In this document: in pieces, positions 1-7,258 of the stretch
Position numbering within the stretch: position 1 is the stretch's first letter
Layout: every line of letters begins with the position of its first letter
DNA from: Bacillota bacterium
Lineage (GTDB): Bacteria > Bacillota > Clostridia > DSM-8532
Direction: 5' to 3'
Assembly: GCA_023446675.1 (NCBI GenBank)
Contig: JAEXPO010000077.1
Location: 1-9,577 of the forward strand
DNA: 9,577 nt
Notes under the pieces: generated by a model
Database searches by the model: none
Told to the model about the DNA's origin: nothing
Seen by the model: only the letters and a program-made list of their open reading frames with translations
Position numbers and translations under genes: made by a program

Positions 1-1611
1 GTGGATGAAAGCGCCATTACGGGTGAATCAGCCCCTGTCATCCGTGAATCAGGAGGCGATCGAAGCGCCGTAACAGGAGGAACAACGCTGGTGTCAGACT
101 GGCTGGTCATTGAGGCTACGGCCGAAGCAGGCGAGAGCTTTCTTGATAAAATGATTGCCATGGTGGAAGGCGCTTCCAGAAAAAAGACACCCAATGAAAT
201 TGCGCTGCAAATCCTGCTGGTGACCTTAACCATCATCTTTCTGGTGGTTACGGCAACCCTGCTGCCTTTCTCAGGCTTTGCAAGCAGCCAGGCGGGGGCA
301 GGCGAGGCCATATCCATTACCAATGTGGTTGCCCTGCTGGTTTGCCTGGCTCCCACAACCATAGGCGCGCTGCTGTCCTCCATCGGTATTGCCGGGATGA
401 GCCGCCTGAATCAATCCAATGTACTTGCCATGAGCGGACGTGCCATTGAAGCGGCGGGTGATGTGGATGTACTCCTGCTTGACAAAACCGGCACCATAAC
501 TCTGGGAAACCGTCAGGCAAGCGAGTTTTTACCGGTAGGGGGCGTAACTGAACAGGAGCTGGCGGACGCCGCCCAGCTTTCTTCCCTGGCGGATGAAACA
601 GCGGAGGGAAGAAGTATTGTAGTTTTGGCAAAAGAACGATTCGGTATACGGGGAAGAGAGCTTTCCAAGCTTAACGCAAGCTTTGTGGCATTTACGGCAA
701 AAACCCGGATGAGCGGCATCAATTTCCAGGATACGGAGATAAGAAAAGGAGCGGCGGAGGCTGTAAAGGCTTTTGTTATTCAAAAAGGCGGAGTCTACCC
801 TGAGGATTGCGAAAAGCTTGTCAAGCGTGTCGCAGGGGTAGGAGGCACTCCTCTTGTCGTAGCCAAAAACAATCAGGTATTGGGTGTTGTCTATTTAAAG
901 GATATTGTTAAAAACGGTGTAAAGGAACGCTTTGATGACCTTCGGAAGATGGGGATTAAGACTATTATGATTACCGGCGACAATCCCATGACAGCAGCGG
1001 CTATTGCCGCTGAGGCGGGGGTGGATGATTTCCTTGCGGAGGCCACGCCTGAAGCCAAGCTGGCGCTTATACGAGACTATCAGGCAAAAGGGCATTTGGT
1101 GGCCATGACGGGTGACGGCACAAATGACGCTCCCGCATTGGCACAGGCAGATGTGGCTGTAGCCATGAATACCGGCACTCAGGCGGCAAAGGAAGCCGGC
1201 AATATGGTGGATTTGGATTCCAGCCCCACCAAGCTTATTGATATTGTGCGTATCGGTAAGCAGCTTTTAATGACGAGAGGAGCGCTCACTACTTTTAGCG
1301 TTGCCAACGATGTGGCCAAGTATTTTGCGATTATTCCGGTATTGTTTTTTGGGATTTACCCTGAATTGACGGCCCTGAATATTATGGGCCTGACCAGCTC
1401 CAAAAGCGCTATCCTTTCGGCCATTATCTATAACGCGCTGATTATCATAGCTCTTATACCGCTGGCTCTCAAAGGGGTAAAATACCGGGAGCTGGCGGCA
1501 GGAAAGCTTCTGCAGAGGAATATGTTGATTTATGGATTGGGAGGGATTGCAGCACCCTTCGTTGCCATTAAGCTCATTGATATGCTGCTGACCGTGTGCG
1601 GTATTGTGTGA
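1..1611 (+). CDS. kdpB: Potassium-transporting P-type ATPase subunit B, 5'-truncated by the window edge
   Basis: KdpB is the catalytic subunit of the KdpFABC K+ pump in the cytoplasmic membrane; it hydrolyses ATP to drive K+ through KdpA. The visible 536 residues match the family end to end from the actuator-domain TGES motif (residues 7-10). They include the phosphorylated Asp of DKTGT (residue 161), the MITGDN nucleotide region, [10 protein letters not shown] (from residue 371) and the TM5 pair NDVAK (Asp437/Lys440). Against the E. coli protein from memory, S10 corresponds to Ser162, D161 to Asp307 and D437/K440 to Asp583/Lys586. About 152 residues are therefore missing upstream, with a ~6-residue net length difference between the actuator motif and the P-domain. 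The first codon, GTG, is an internal Val and not a start. The stop lies 16 bp before kdpC; kdpA and kdpF are expected just outside the window. All catalytic motifs are intact, so the gene looks functional. Confidence 0.97.
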   Translation: MDESAITGESAPVIRESGGDRSAVTGGTTLVSDWLVIEATAEAGESFLDKMIAMVEGASRKKTPNEIALQILLVTLTIIFLVVTATLLPFSGFASSQAGAGEAISITNVVALLVCLAPTTIGALLSSIGIAGMSRLNQSNVLAMSGRAIEAAGDVDVLLLDKTGTITLGNRQASEFLPVGGVTEQELADAAQLSSLADETAEGRSIVVLAKERFGIRGRELSKLNASFVAFTAKTRMSGINFQDTEIRKGAAEAVKAFVIQKGGVYPEDCEKLVKRVAGVGGTPLVVAKNNQVLGVVYLKDIVKNGVKERFDDLRKMGIKTIMITGDNPMTAAAIAAEAGVDDFLAEATPEAKLALIRDYQAKGHLVAMTGDGTNDAPALAQADVAVAMNTGTQAAKEAGNMVDLDSSPTKLIDIVRIGKQLLMTRGALTTFSVANDVAKYFAIIPVLFFGIYPELTALNIMGLTSSKSAILSAIIYNALIIIALIPLALKGVKYRELAAGKLLQRNMLIYGLGGIAAPFVAIKLIDMLLTVCGIV

Positions 1612-1627
1612 GGAGAGGATTTATAAT

Positions 1628-2188
1628 ATGAACAAAATAATGAATGTTTTAAAACTCGCTTTGGTATGCTTTCTAGCCATGACTTTGCTCTGCGGCGTTC
1701 TATATCCCGGAATAGTGACGGGTATTGCACAGGTAGTGTTTCCTGATAAAGCAAACGGAAGCATCATTACAATAACCTTAAAGGACGGTACGGAAAAAGC
1801 CTTTGGCTCGGAGTTAATCGCTCAGGAGTTTACAAAACCGGAATATCTGATTGGAAGACCCTTGGGGACGACAAATTTATCCCCTGTAAGCGAAGAGCAA
1901 AAAGAGCGTGTTCAGGAGCGTGTGGCCTGGCTTCAATCCCTTGACCCCACTAATGGGGGAGCTATTCCAATGGATTTGGTAACGGCCTCGGGAAGCGGTG
2001 TGGACCCTAATATTACGCCTGCCGCCGCAGAGTATCAGGTAGCCCGCCTGGCGAGAGAGAGGGATATGAGTGAAGATGCCGTCAGAGCTATAATTAAAGA
2101 ATATACGCACGGAAGATTTCTTGGGTTCTGGGGAGAGCCTTCGGTAAATGTTCTTAAGGTTAACCTGGCTCTGGATGGAATGCTGTAA
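1628..2188 (+). CDS. kdpC: Potassium-transporting ATPase subunit C
   Basis: KdpC is the single-span membrane subunit of KdpFABC, thought to stabilise the complex and assist ATP binding by KdpB. The 186-residue product has one N-terminal transmembrane helix (about residues 8-30) followed by an extracytoplasmic domain. It carries the family signature around LVTASGSGVDP and ITPAAAEYQ, and the GSELIAQ segment. Its length is close to the ~190 residues of E. coli KdpC. The stretch after the IGRP motif is shorter than the proteobacterial version, as I recall for Firmicute KdpC. An upstream in-frame TTG at 1604 would extend the protein by eight residues inside kdpB. The ATG at 1628 is preferred because AGGAGAGG (1611-1618) sits 9 nt upstream of it and overlaps the kdpB stop. 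The close spacing indicates co-translation with kdpB. Confidence 0.96.
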   Translation: MNKIMNVLKLALVCFLAMTLLCGVLYPGIVTGIAQVVFPDKANGSIITITLKDGTEKAFGSELIAQEFTKPEYLIGRPLGTTNLSPVSEEQKERVQERVAWLQSLDPTNGGAIPMDLVTASGSGVDPNITPAAAEYQVARLARERDMSEDAVRAIIKEYTHGRFLGFWGEPSVNVLKVNLALDGML

Positions 2189-2209
2189 AAAAATCAACTT
2201 AGCTATTAA

Positions 2210-2249
2210 AGCTCTAGTATAAAGCTATAGAATATGAATAGCTGGAGCT
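2210..2249 (+). promoter_or_regulatory. Nested inverted repeat in the kdpC-kdpD gap
   Basis: The 79-bp kdpC-kdpD gap holds two nested dyads. AGCTC (2210-2214) pairs with GAGCT (2245-2249), and inside it AGCTAT (2223-2228) pairs with ATAGCT (2238-2243). A second AGCTAT copy at 2201-2206 could compete for the same partner. The structure ends just before the kdpD ribosome site (2252-2261). There is no T-run, so it is not a plain terminator. A TATAAA at 2218-2223 resembles a -10 box, but no good -35 precedes it. The structure could tune kdpD translation, stabilise a processed mRNA end, or bind a regulator; the sequence does not decide. Confidence 0.4.
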
Positions 2250-2267
2250 GTAAAGGTGGGGTGTAAT

Positions 2268-4964
2268 ATGGATAGATTTGATCAGAGGCCTGATCCGGAT
2301 GCTCTTTTGGAGGGAATTCAGACCCAGATGGCTAAGAGGCAGGGAAGGCTAAAGATTTTTTTTGGGTATGCCGCAGGCGTAGGTAAAACCTACGCCATGC
2401 TGGATGATGCTCAGGAGCGTTATAAATCCGGAGCAGATGTCCTGGTGGGCTATATCGAACCCCATACTCGTCCGGAGACGATGCAGCTTCTTATGGGACT
2501 GCCGGCGTTGTCCCCTAAAAAAATACTGTACAGGAATATTGAGTTAAGAGAATTTGATTTGGACGAAGCGCTGAAGCGCAAGCCGGAGCTGATTATTGTA
2601 GACGAGCTGGCCCACACCAACGCGGAGGGTGTCCGAAACAAAAAACGCTTTCAGGATGTGGAGGAGCTGCTCAACGCCGGGATAGACGTTTTCACAACCG
2701 TCAACGTTCAGCATATGGAAAGCCTCAATGACGTTATTGAGCAAATTACTCGGGTTCGCGTTCAGGAAACGGTGCCGGATTCTATTTTCGACCGAGCAGA
2801 CAAGGTTAAGCTTATCGACATTGAGCCGGATGAGCTACTCCGGCGCTTTGAGGCGGGAAAAATCTATCGGCCTGACCGTGCGGTAACAGCAATGAACAAT
2901 TTTTTTACAGGAGAGAATCTGCGCCTGCTCCGCGAGATCGCCATGCGCAGGGCTGCCGACAGGATAAGTAACGAGAATCAGAATGAGCGCCGCTTATCCC
3001 AGAAAATGGCCAACACCAAGCTTCTTGTCTGCATCAGCCCTTCACCCACCTCCGCAAAGTGCGTCCGGTGGACTGCTCGCGCGGCGGAAGCCTTCCACGC
3101 CCAGTGGATAGCCTTATATGTGGAGAGTATTGAAAGCGAGCATCTGACAAAAGAACAGCAAAAAGATATTCGTAAAAATATGGATTTGGCTGAAAAGCTT
3201 GGCGCAGAGGTAGTTACACTTTCCGGACACGATGTGGCGGCATCTGTGGCGGAATACGCCAAGCTGTCCGGTATAACGAATATTGTTATGGGTAAAAGCC
3301 GAAATAAAAAAACGGTCAGAAGTCTGTTTGAAATGGACTTTGAGGATCAGTTGATCTCCCTTTTACCCAGTATCGAAATACACATCATTCCCGGGGGCAC
3401 GGCTCGCCATAGCTATATGAAGCCCCGGAGAGCCGGAAAGAATCTGAATTTTAAAATTTCATTTAAGGACACCGCTATAACGATAGCCTTGCTTATTGCC
3501 GCCACTTTAATCTCTTTGGGACTTCGTGTGCTGAGCATCGGGGATCAAAATGTTATTATGACCTTCATTCTGTCCGTTCTGGTTATTTCAAGGGTCACGA
3601 AAGGCCATGCTTATGGCATTGTTGCCTCCCTGATCAGTGTATTAACCTTTAATTTCTTTTTCACAGAGCCCTATTATACCTTTAACGCCATACAAGCCGG
3701 TTATCCCATTACGTTTCTGGTCATGCTGCTGGCGGCTTTAATAACCAGCACGCTGACTGTACGGATCAAGACCCAGGCAAGGCTGGCTGTGCAGAGAGAA
3801 CGCCGTACGGAGGTTCTGTACGAAATTAATAAAAAATTGCTGGCAACACGGGGGCTTGATAATATTGTCGGGCTGACCAATGAATACATTGTTAACCTTT
3901 TTGACCGCTCTGTCGTCTTCTTTTCCGTGGATCCGGAGGGGGGCGCGGACGGCAGCGTCATGCAGGGTCCCAAGGATGTTTCGGCTTCTGTCCTTAATTC
4001 TCCCGATGAAAAGGCTGTGGCCCACTGGGTGTTCCTCAATCAAAAACGGGCGGGAGCGGGGACGGATACCCTTATGGGCGCGGGAGCGTTTTACATGCCG
4101 GTTATTTCCCAGGGCAAGGTGCTGGCTGTTTTAGGCATTTCTTGCATGAAGGGGCCATTGGAGCATAATACCCGTCAGTTTTTACGTATGATTGGATCCC
4201 AGGTGGCCATGGCTCTGGAGCGCCAGAAGCTTTCCGATGAGCAGCGAAATATCATTGTGGAAGCGGAGAAGGAAAAAATGCGGAGCAATCTTTTAAGAGC
4301 CATTGCCCATGACCTGCGTACGCCTCTTGCCGGTATCCTGGGATCCAGCTCCGCAATACGTGAAAACAGTAAAAACCTGGATGAAAATACCCGGGAAAAG
4401 CTCAACGCCAACATACAGGAAGAGGCCCAGTGGCTTATTCGCATGGTAGAAAACCTGCTTAGCGTGACGCGTATCAATGAGAGCGCGTCAAAGGTGGCAA
4501 AAACCCCGGAAGCGGCGGAGGAGATCGTGGCGGAGGCGGTTGTACGCATTCAAAAACGATTTCCTGAGCGAAATGTGGATGTAAGCGTGCCGGATGAGCT
4601 CCTGGAGGTTCCCATGGACGGCACCCTGATTGCCCAGGTGCTAATTAATTTACTTGAAAATGCTATTAAATATTCCCCAAGTGATACTTCTGTCGAGGTC
4701 TCCTTAAAGAAAACAGGCGAAGGGGCTGTGTTTGAGGTGACCGATCATGGAAAAGGCGTTTCTGAGGAGGAATTACCACATCTTTTCACAAGCTATGCGC
4801 CTAATAAAAACAGAAGTCCCGACTCCACCAGAGGAATGGGGATTGGCCTGTCTATTTGCATGACCATTATAAAGGCGCATAATGGTAGAATGGAGGTTCA
4901 AAATAAAAAAGAAGGCGGAGCGGTGTTTCGGTTTACCCTGCCGTTGGAGGAAGGAGGTTCATAA
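2268..4964 (+). CDS. kdpD: Osmosensitive K+ channel histidine kinase KdpD
   Basis: Membrane sensor kinase of the KdpDE two-component system, which activates kdp expression under K+ limitation. The 898 residues match the usual length (~894 in E. coli) and domain order. The N-terminal KdpD domain has a Walker A GYAAGVGKT (33-41) and a Walker B with DELAHTN (112-118). It is followed by a universal-stress-protein-like domain (~250-375), a four-helix DUF4118 membrane block with NFFFTEPY (~400-500), and a GAF-like domain (~515-665). The DHp domain has the phospho-acceptor His681 in AHDLRTPL. The ATPase domain has the N box (Asn798), DHGKG (826-830) and GMGIGL (856-861). The USP part carries SPS-X20-WIALY (257-284), close to the SXS-X20-FTAXY c-di-AMP motif reported for S. 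aureus KdpD. An in-frame GTG at 2256 is rejected as start: the AAAGGTGGGG site (2252-2261) overlaps it and is well spaced for the ATG at 2268. The stop overlaps kdpE by one base (TAATG). Confidence 0.97.
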   Translation: MDRFDQRPDPDALLEGIQTQMAKRQGRLKIFFGYAAGVGKTYAMLDDAQERYKSGADVLVGYIEPHTRPETMQLLMGLPALSPKKILYRNIELREFDLDEALKRKPELIIVDELAHTNAEGVRNKKRFQDVEELLNAGIDVFTTVNVQHMESLNDVIEQITRVRVQETVPDSIFDRADKVKLIDIEPDELLRRFEAGKIYRPDRAVTAMNNFFTGENLRLLREIAMRRAADRISNENQNERRLSQKMANTKLLVCISPSPTSAKCVRWTARAAEAFHAQWIALYVESIESEHLTKEQQKDIRKNMDLAEKLGAEVVTLSGHDVAASVAEYAKLSGITNIVMGKSRNKKTVRSLFEMDFEDQLISLLPSIEIHIIPGGTARHSYMKPRRAGKNLNFKISFKDTAITIALLIAATLISLGLRVLSIGDQNVIMTFILSVLVISRVTKGHAYGIVASLISVLTFNFFFTEPYYTFNAIQAGYPITFLVMLLAALITSTLTVRIKTQARLAVQRERRTEVLYEINKKLLATRGLDNIVGLTNEYIVNLFDRSVVFFSVDPEGGADGSVMQGPKDVSASVLNSPDEKAVAHWVFLNQKRAGAGTDTLMGAGAFYMPVISQGKVLAVLGISCMKGPLEHNTRQFLRMIGSQVAMALERQKLSDEQRNIIVEAEKEKMRSNLLRAIAHDLRTPLAGILGSSSAIRENSKNLDENTREKLNANIQEEAQWLIRMVENLLSVTRINESASKVAKTPEAAEEIVAEAVVRIQKRFPERNVDVSVPDELLEVPMDGTLIAQVLINLLENAIKYSPSDTSVEVSLKKTGEGAVFEVTDHGKGVSEEELPHLFTSYAPNKNRSPDSTRGMGIGLSICMTIIKAHNGRMEVQNKKEGGAVFRFTLPLEEGGS

Positions 4965-5674
4965 TGAGTGTAAAGCCATTGGTTCTGGTGATTGAAGACG
5001 AGGAGGCCATTTGTAATTTTATCATTGCCATTTTGAATTCAAATGATTTTCAGTCCGTAAAAGCAAAAACGGGAAAAGAGGGCCTTTCTCTGGCAACGTC
5101 TTACGCTCCGGATATTATCCTCCTGGACCTGGGGCTGCCGGATGTGGAAGGGACGGAGCTGCTTAAGAGCCTGAGAGAATGGACAAAAATACCCATAGTA
5201 GTTGTTTCGGCCCGGGGACACGAGCGTGAAAAGGTTGAGGCCCTTGATTTGGGCGCTGATGACTATATCGTTAAACCCTTCGGAACTCTGGAGCTCCTTG
5301 CTCGAATACGCTCCGTGCTGCGGCGCAGTCCGAAAAGCATGGGAGGGGAAGCAAACGGTGCGGAAAGGATAGCCATCGGCGAGCTTGAAATAGATTATGT
5401 GAAGCGGGCCGTTACGCTTTCAGGTGAAAAGATACATTTGACGCCTGTAGAATATAAAATTCTCACGCTGCTGTCTAAAAACGCGGGAAAGGTATTAACC
5501 CATGATTACATTATGAAAGAGATATGGGGCTTATATTCCAGCGACAGCCATACCTTGCGTGTTAATATGGCCAATATCAGGAGAAAAATCGAATCAAATC
5601 CCGGAAAGCCAAAATACATCATGACCGAGATGGGTGTGGGGTATCGGATGAGCGAGGAATTGCCTGAAGGATGA
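4964..5674 (+). CDS. kdpE: KdpE response regulator, OmpR/PhoB family
   Basis: DNA-binding partner of KdpD that activates the kdp promoter when phosphorylated. The 236 residues hold an N-terminal receiver domain with the acidic pocket EDEE (near 11-14), phospho-acceptor Asp55 in LLDLGLPD and conserved Lys104 in IVKPF. A C-terminal winged-helix domain (~135-232) contains LTPVEYKIL, the VNMANIRRK recognition segment and the terminal GVGYRM. AAGGAGG (4951-4957) lies 6 nt before the ATG, and the start overlaps the kdpD stop, so the two proteins are translationally coupled. Its own stop overlaps the ATG of the following sensor remnant (ATGA at 5671-5674). No defects are visible. Confidence 0.96.
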   Translation: MSVKPLVLVIEDEEAICNFIIAILNSNDFQSVKAKTGKEGLSLATSYAPDIILLDLGLPDVEGTELLKSLREWTKIPIVVVSARGHEREKVEALDLGADDYIVKPFGTLELLARIRSVLRRSPKSMGGEANGAERIAIGELEIDYVKRAVTLSGEKIHLTPVEYKILTLLSKNAGKVLTHDYIMKEIWGLYSSDSHTLRVNMANIRRKIESNPGKPKYIMTEMGVGYRMSEELPEG

Positions 5675-6766
5675 AATGGGATTTAAATGGCGTAATAAAT
5701 TGGGAAGGCCAAATGGGTAATAAGAAAAAGGGAGAGGCGTTTACTATTGCCCGCCATAGCCTCATCCTCGCAGGGGTGCTTATTCTGTCTACGCTCAGCG
5801 GGTGCCTTTTTCGGTTTTTAGGCTTCCCTGAAACCAATATTGTCATTATATATCTTTTGGGAGTGGTAATTGCCGCGTGGCTGTCCGACAGCTTTGTGGT
5901 TTCAACTCTTGCGTCTGTATTTGCCACCGCATTGTTTAATTATTTTTTCACAGAGCCCTATTTCACGTTTTCGGTTAACGACCCAAGCTATATTATGACG
6001 TTTTTTGTAATGACCATAACCGCGCTTATAACATGTATGCTTACCGTTCACGCCAAACAAAGCGCTACTGCCGCCAGACAAAGGGAATCGGAAACAAAGG
6101 CGGTATACACGCTTACCAATTACCTGACGGACGCTGTGGCCATTCAAGACATAGCAGGCGCCGCCATAAGTGTTATTAGCAAATGCCTAAACTGCCAGGC
6201 AGCATGCTTATGCTTTATTGAAGGGGAGGAACCTGAGCCCTACTATGTCCAGCGGGTATCCGATGGAAAACAGATACGGCGTGAGGTTGAAAACCCAGAA
6301 GAACTCAAGAACAGAATTAAGAATTTAAAAACAGATTTTGCAATGAGTGAAGAATTTTATGATTGGCCGGTTTGGGGAAGGGAAAGCATTCTTGGCCTTA
6401 TTCGTTTGCCCAGGGAAGACGCGGAGGTAATGAATGAAGCTCAAACCCGCCTTTTACAAGCTTTGCTGGAAAGCACCGGCCTTGCAATGGACAGGTTAAG
6501 AGCCTCCGAGCTGCGGGTCAGGTCACGAAAAGAAACGGAAACAGGAACGTTTTCGAGTCAACCTTCTCAGGGCAATATCCCATGACCTGCGCACTCCGCT
6601 AACCGGGGTATTGGGAGCGGTTTCCGCAATTTTAGAAAACGAAGAAGACTTTGATTCGATCACTCGACGAAAGCTGCTGTCAAATATAAAAGCTGACACC
6701 CAGTGGCTTATTCGCATGGTGGAAAACCTGCTGTCAGTAACGCGTATTAACCAAGGCGCGTGTTAA
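5671..6766 (+). pseudogene. Second KdpD-like sensor kinase (DUF4118-GAF-DHp), frameshifted and missing its ATPase domain
   Basis: The uninterrupted part (5671-6585, 304 codons) encodes a short KdpD-type sensor without the N-terminal KdpD and USP domains. It has four membrane helices (~30-135) with NYFFTEPYFTF, the DUF4118 signature also seen in the upstream KdpD, then a GAF-like domain (~145-285). The frame then breaks. An extra A in the AAA run at 6539-6541 shifts it so that the histidine box (ISHDLRTPL, His codon 6581-6583) is read in another frame and ends at TAA 6764-6766. Correcting one base gives a ~364-residue product that stops inside the DHp domain after TRINQGAC, with no ATPase domain. 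The missing part was lost in a deletion that fuses the gene to a kdpE remnant. The ATG at 5671 overlaps the kdpE stop; an alternative ATG at 5713 follows GGAAGG (5703-5708). A translated 304-residue membrane/GAF protein could persist, but it could not act as a kinase. Confidence 0.88.
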
Positions 6767-6866
6767 TCTGGCCAATATCCGAAGAAAGCTGGATGAAAAT
6801 CCTGCTGAGCCAATATATATTATTACAGAAATAGGTGTTGGCTATAAAATGGTAGAGGAGGTTTAG
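6759..6866 (+). pseudogene. 3' remnant of a second kdpE-like response regulator
   Basis: In the frame starting at CGT 6759 the sequence reads RVNLANIRRK, then ITEIGVGYKM, and stops at TAG 6864-6866. This matches residues ~199-233 of the upstream KdpE at 23 of 35 positions by hand count, so it is the end of a diverged paralogue's winged-helix domain. Nothing of the receiver domain or the first part of the output domain remains. There is no start codon or ribosome site, so it should not be expressed as a protein. It directly abuts, in a different frame, the truncated end of the second sensor kinase. Confidence 0.85.
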
Positions 6867-6889
6867 TTTCAAATTAGGAATTCCATTTT

Positions 6890-6905
6890 ATACTAAGTGT
6901 AGTAT
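6890..6905. promoter_or_regulatory. 16-bp dyad (ATACTA-N4-TAGTAT), probable operator/promoter
   Basis: ATACTA (6890-6895) and TAGTAT (6900-6905) form a perfect inverted repeat around AGTG, 40 bp before the start of the small zinc-ribbon gene. It overlaps two possible -10 boxes, TATACT (6889-6894) and TATGAT (6903-6908), each with only weak -35 matches about 16 bp upstream. A dyad covering a -10 box is a common repressor arrangement. The half-sites broadly recall GntR/YtrA-type or BlaI/MecI-type operators, but I cannot assign a family, and no regulator gene is in view. Confidence 0.45.
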
Positions 6906-6944
6906 GATGGTTTTATTGTGATTACCTTTAAGTGGGGTAATGAG

Positions 6945-7202
6945 ATGAAAAACAAGGATAATAATTTCTCAAAGTATCGGCAGCTTTCTTTTATAGCTAT
7001 AATTATCGTACCATTTTATTATTTATTATCACCACTATTGGGCAAAGTGGTGTATATTTTTATCTTTATGCATTTTATAGCAAGCGTATACTTGGCGAGC
7101 TTTTACAGGTGCCCTTTCTGTAAAAAGACCTTTGACCCAAGAATTAAGCCGGAGGATCTCAGGTATTGTCCATACTGTAAGTACGATTTATCCAAGGAGT
7201 AA
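6945..7202 (+). CDS. Small two-helix membrane protein with C-terminal zinc ribbon, function unknown
   Basis: I do not recognise this 85-residue protein. A short charged N-terminus (1-13) is followed by two predicted membrane helices (~14-32 and ~35-54). The C-terminus has two CPxC knuckles, Cys56/Cys59 and Cys75/Cys78, spaced like a rubredoxin-type zinc ribbon. The topology probably places the ribbon on the same side as the N-terminus. An in-frame GTG at 6918 would add nine residues; the ATG at 6945 is preferred because a GGGG-containing site (6934-6937) lies 7 nt before it, though this ribosome site is weak. The gene is noticeably AT-richer than kdp and antiporter DNA, which may indicate a separate origin. 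It follows the degraded kdp tail with no visible terminator between, so it could also be reached by kdp read-through. It ends just before a strong terminator. Confidence 0.75.
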   Translation: MKNKDNNFSKYRQLSFIAIIIVPFYYLLSPLLGKVVYIFIFMHFIASVYLASFYRCPFCKKTFDPRIKPEDLRYCPYCKYDLSKE

Positions 7203-7208
7203 TGCTAC

Positions 7209-7255
7209 AAAATAGTTAACCGGGGGACAGCTTTTGTACCTCGGTTAACTATTTT
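7209..7255. terminator. Bidirectional intrinsic terminator between convergent genes
   Basis: The 17-nt arms at 7209-7225 and 7239-7255 pair along their whole length, with one G-T wobble; the left arm begins AAAATAGTTAACCG and the right arm ends CGGTTAACTATTTT. The 13-nt loop contains ACAGCTTTTGT. The right arm runs into TTATT, giving a T-rich tail on the + strand. The A-rich outer end of the left arm gives U-residues for the - strand. It lies 6 bp after the small zinc-ribbon gene and 3 bp beyond the antiporter stop, so it can end transcripts from both sides. Confidence 0.92.
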
Positions 7256-7258
7256 TTA

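Noticed and set aside
1604..1627. Upstream TTG start for kdpC (eight extra residues)
   Set aside because: It lies within kdpB and on top of the ribosome site; AGGAGAGG is correctly spaced for the ATG at 1628.
2256..2267. Upstream GTG start for kdpD (four extra residues)
   Set aside because: The GTG is inside the AAAGGTGGGG ribosome site, which is properly spaced for the ATG at 2268 and gives the family's usual N-terminus.
6529..6590. Programmed ribosomal frameshift joining the sensor to its histidine box
   Set aside because: There is no slippery heptamer or downstream structure that I can see, and the product would still lack an ATPase domain because of the deletion; decay is simpler.
6918..6944. 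GTG start for the zinc-ribbon protein (nine extra residues)
   Set aside because: There is no ribosome site before it, whereas a GGGG-containing site precedes the ATG at 6945; still not certain.
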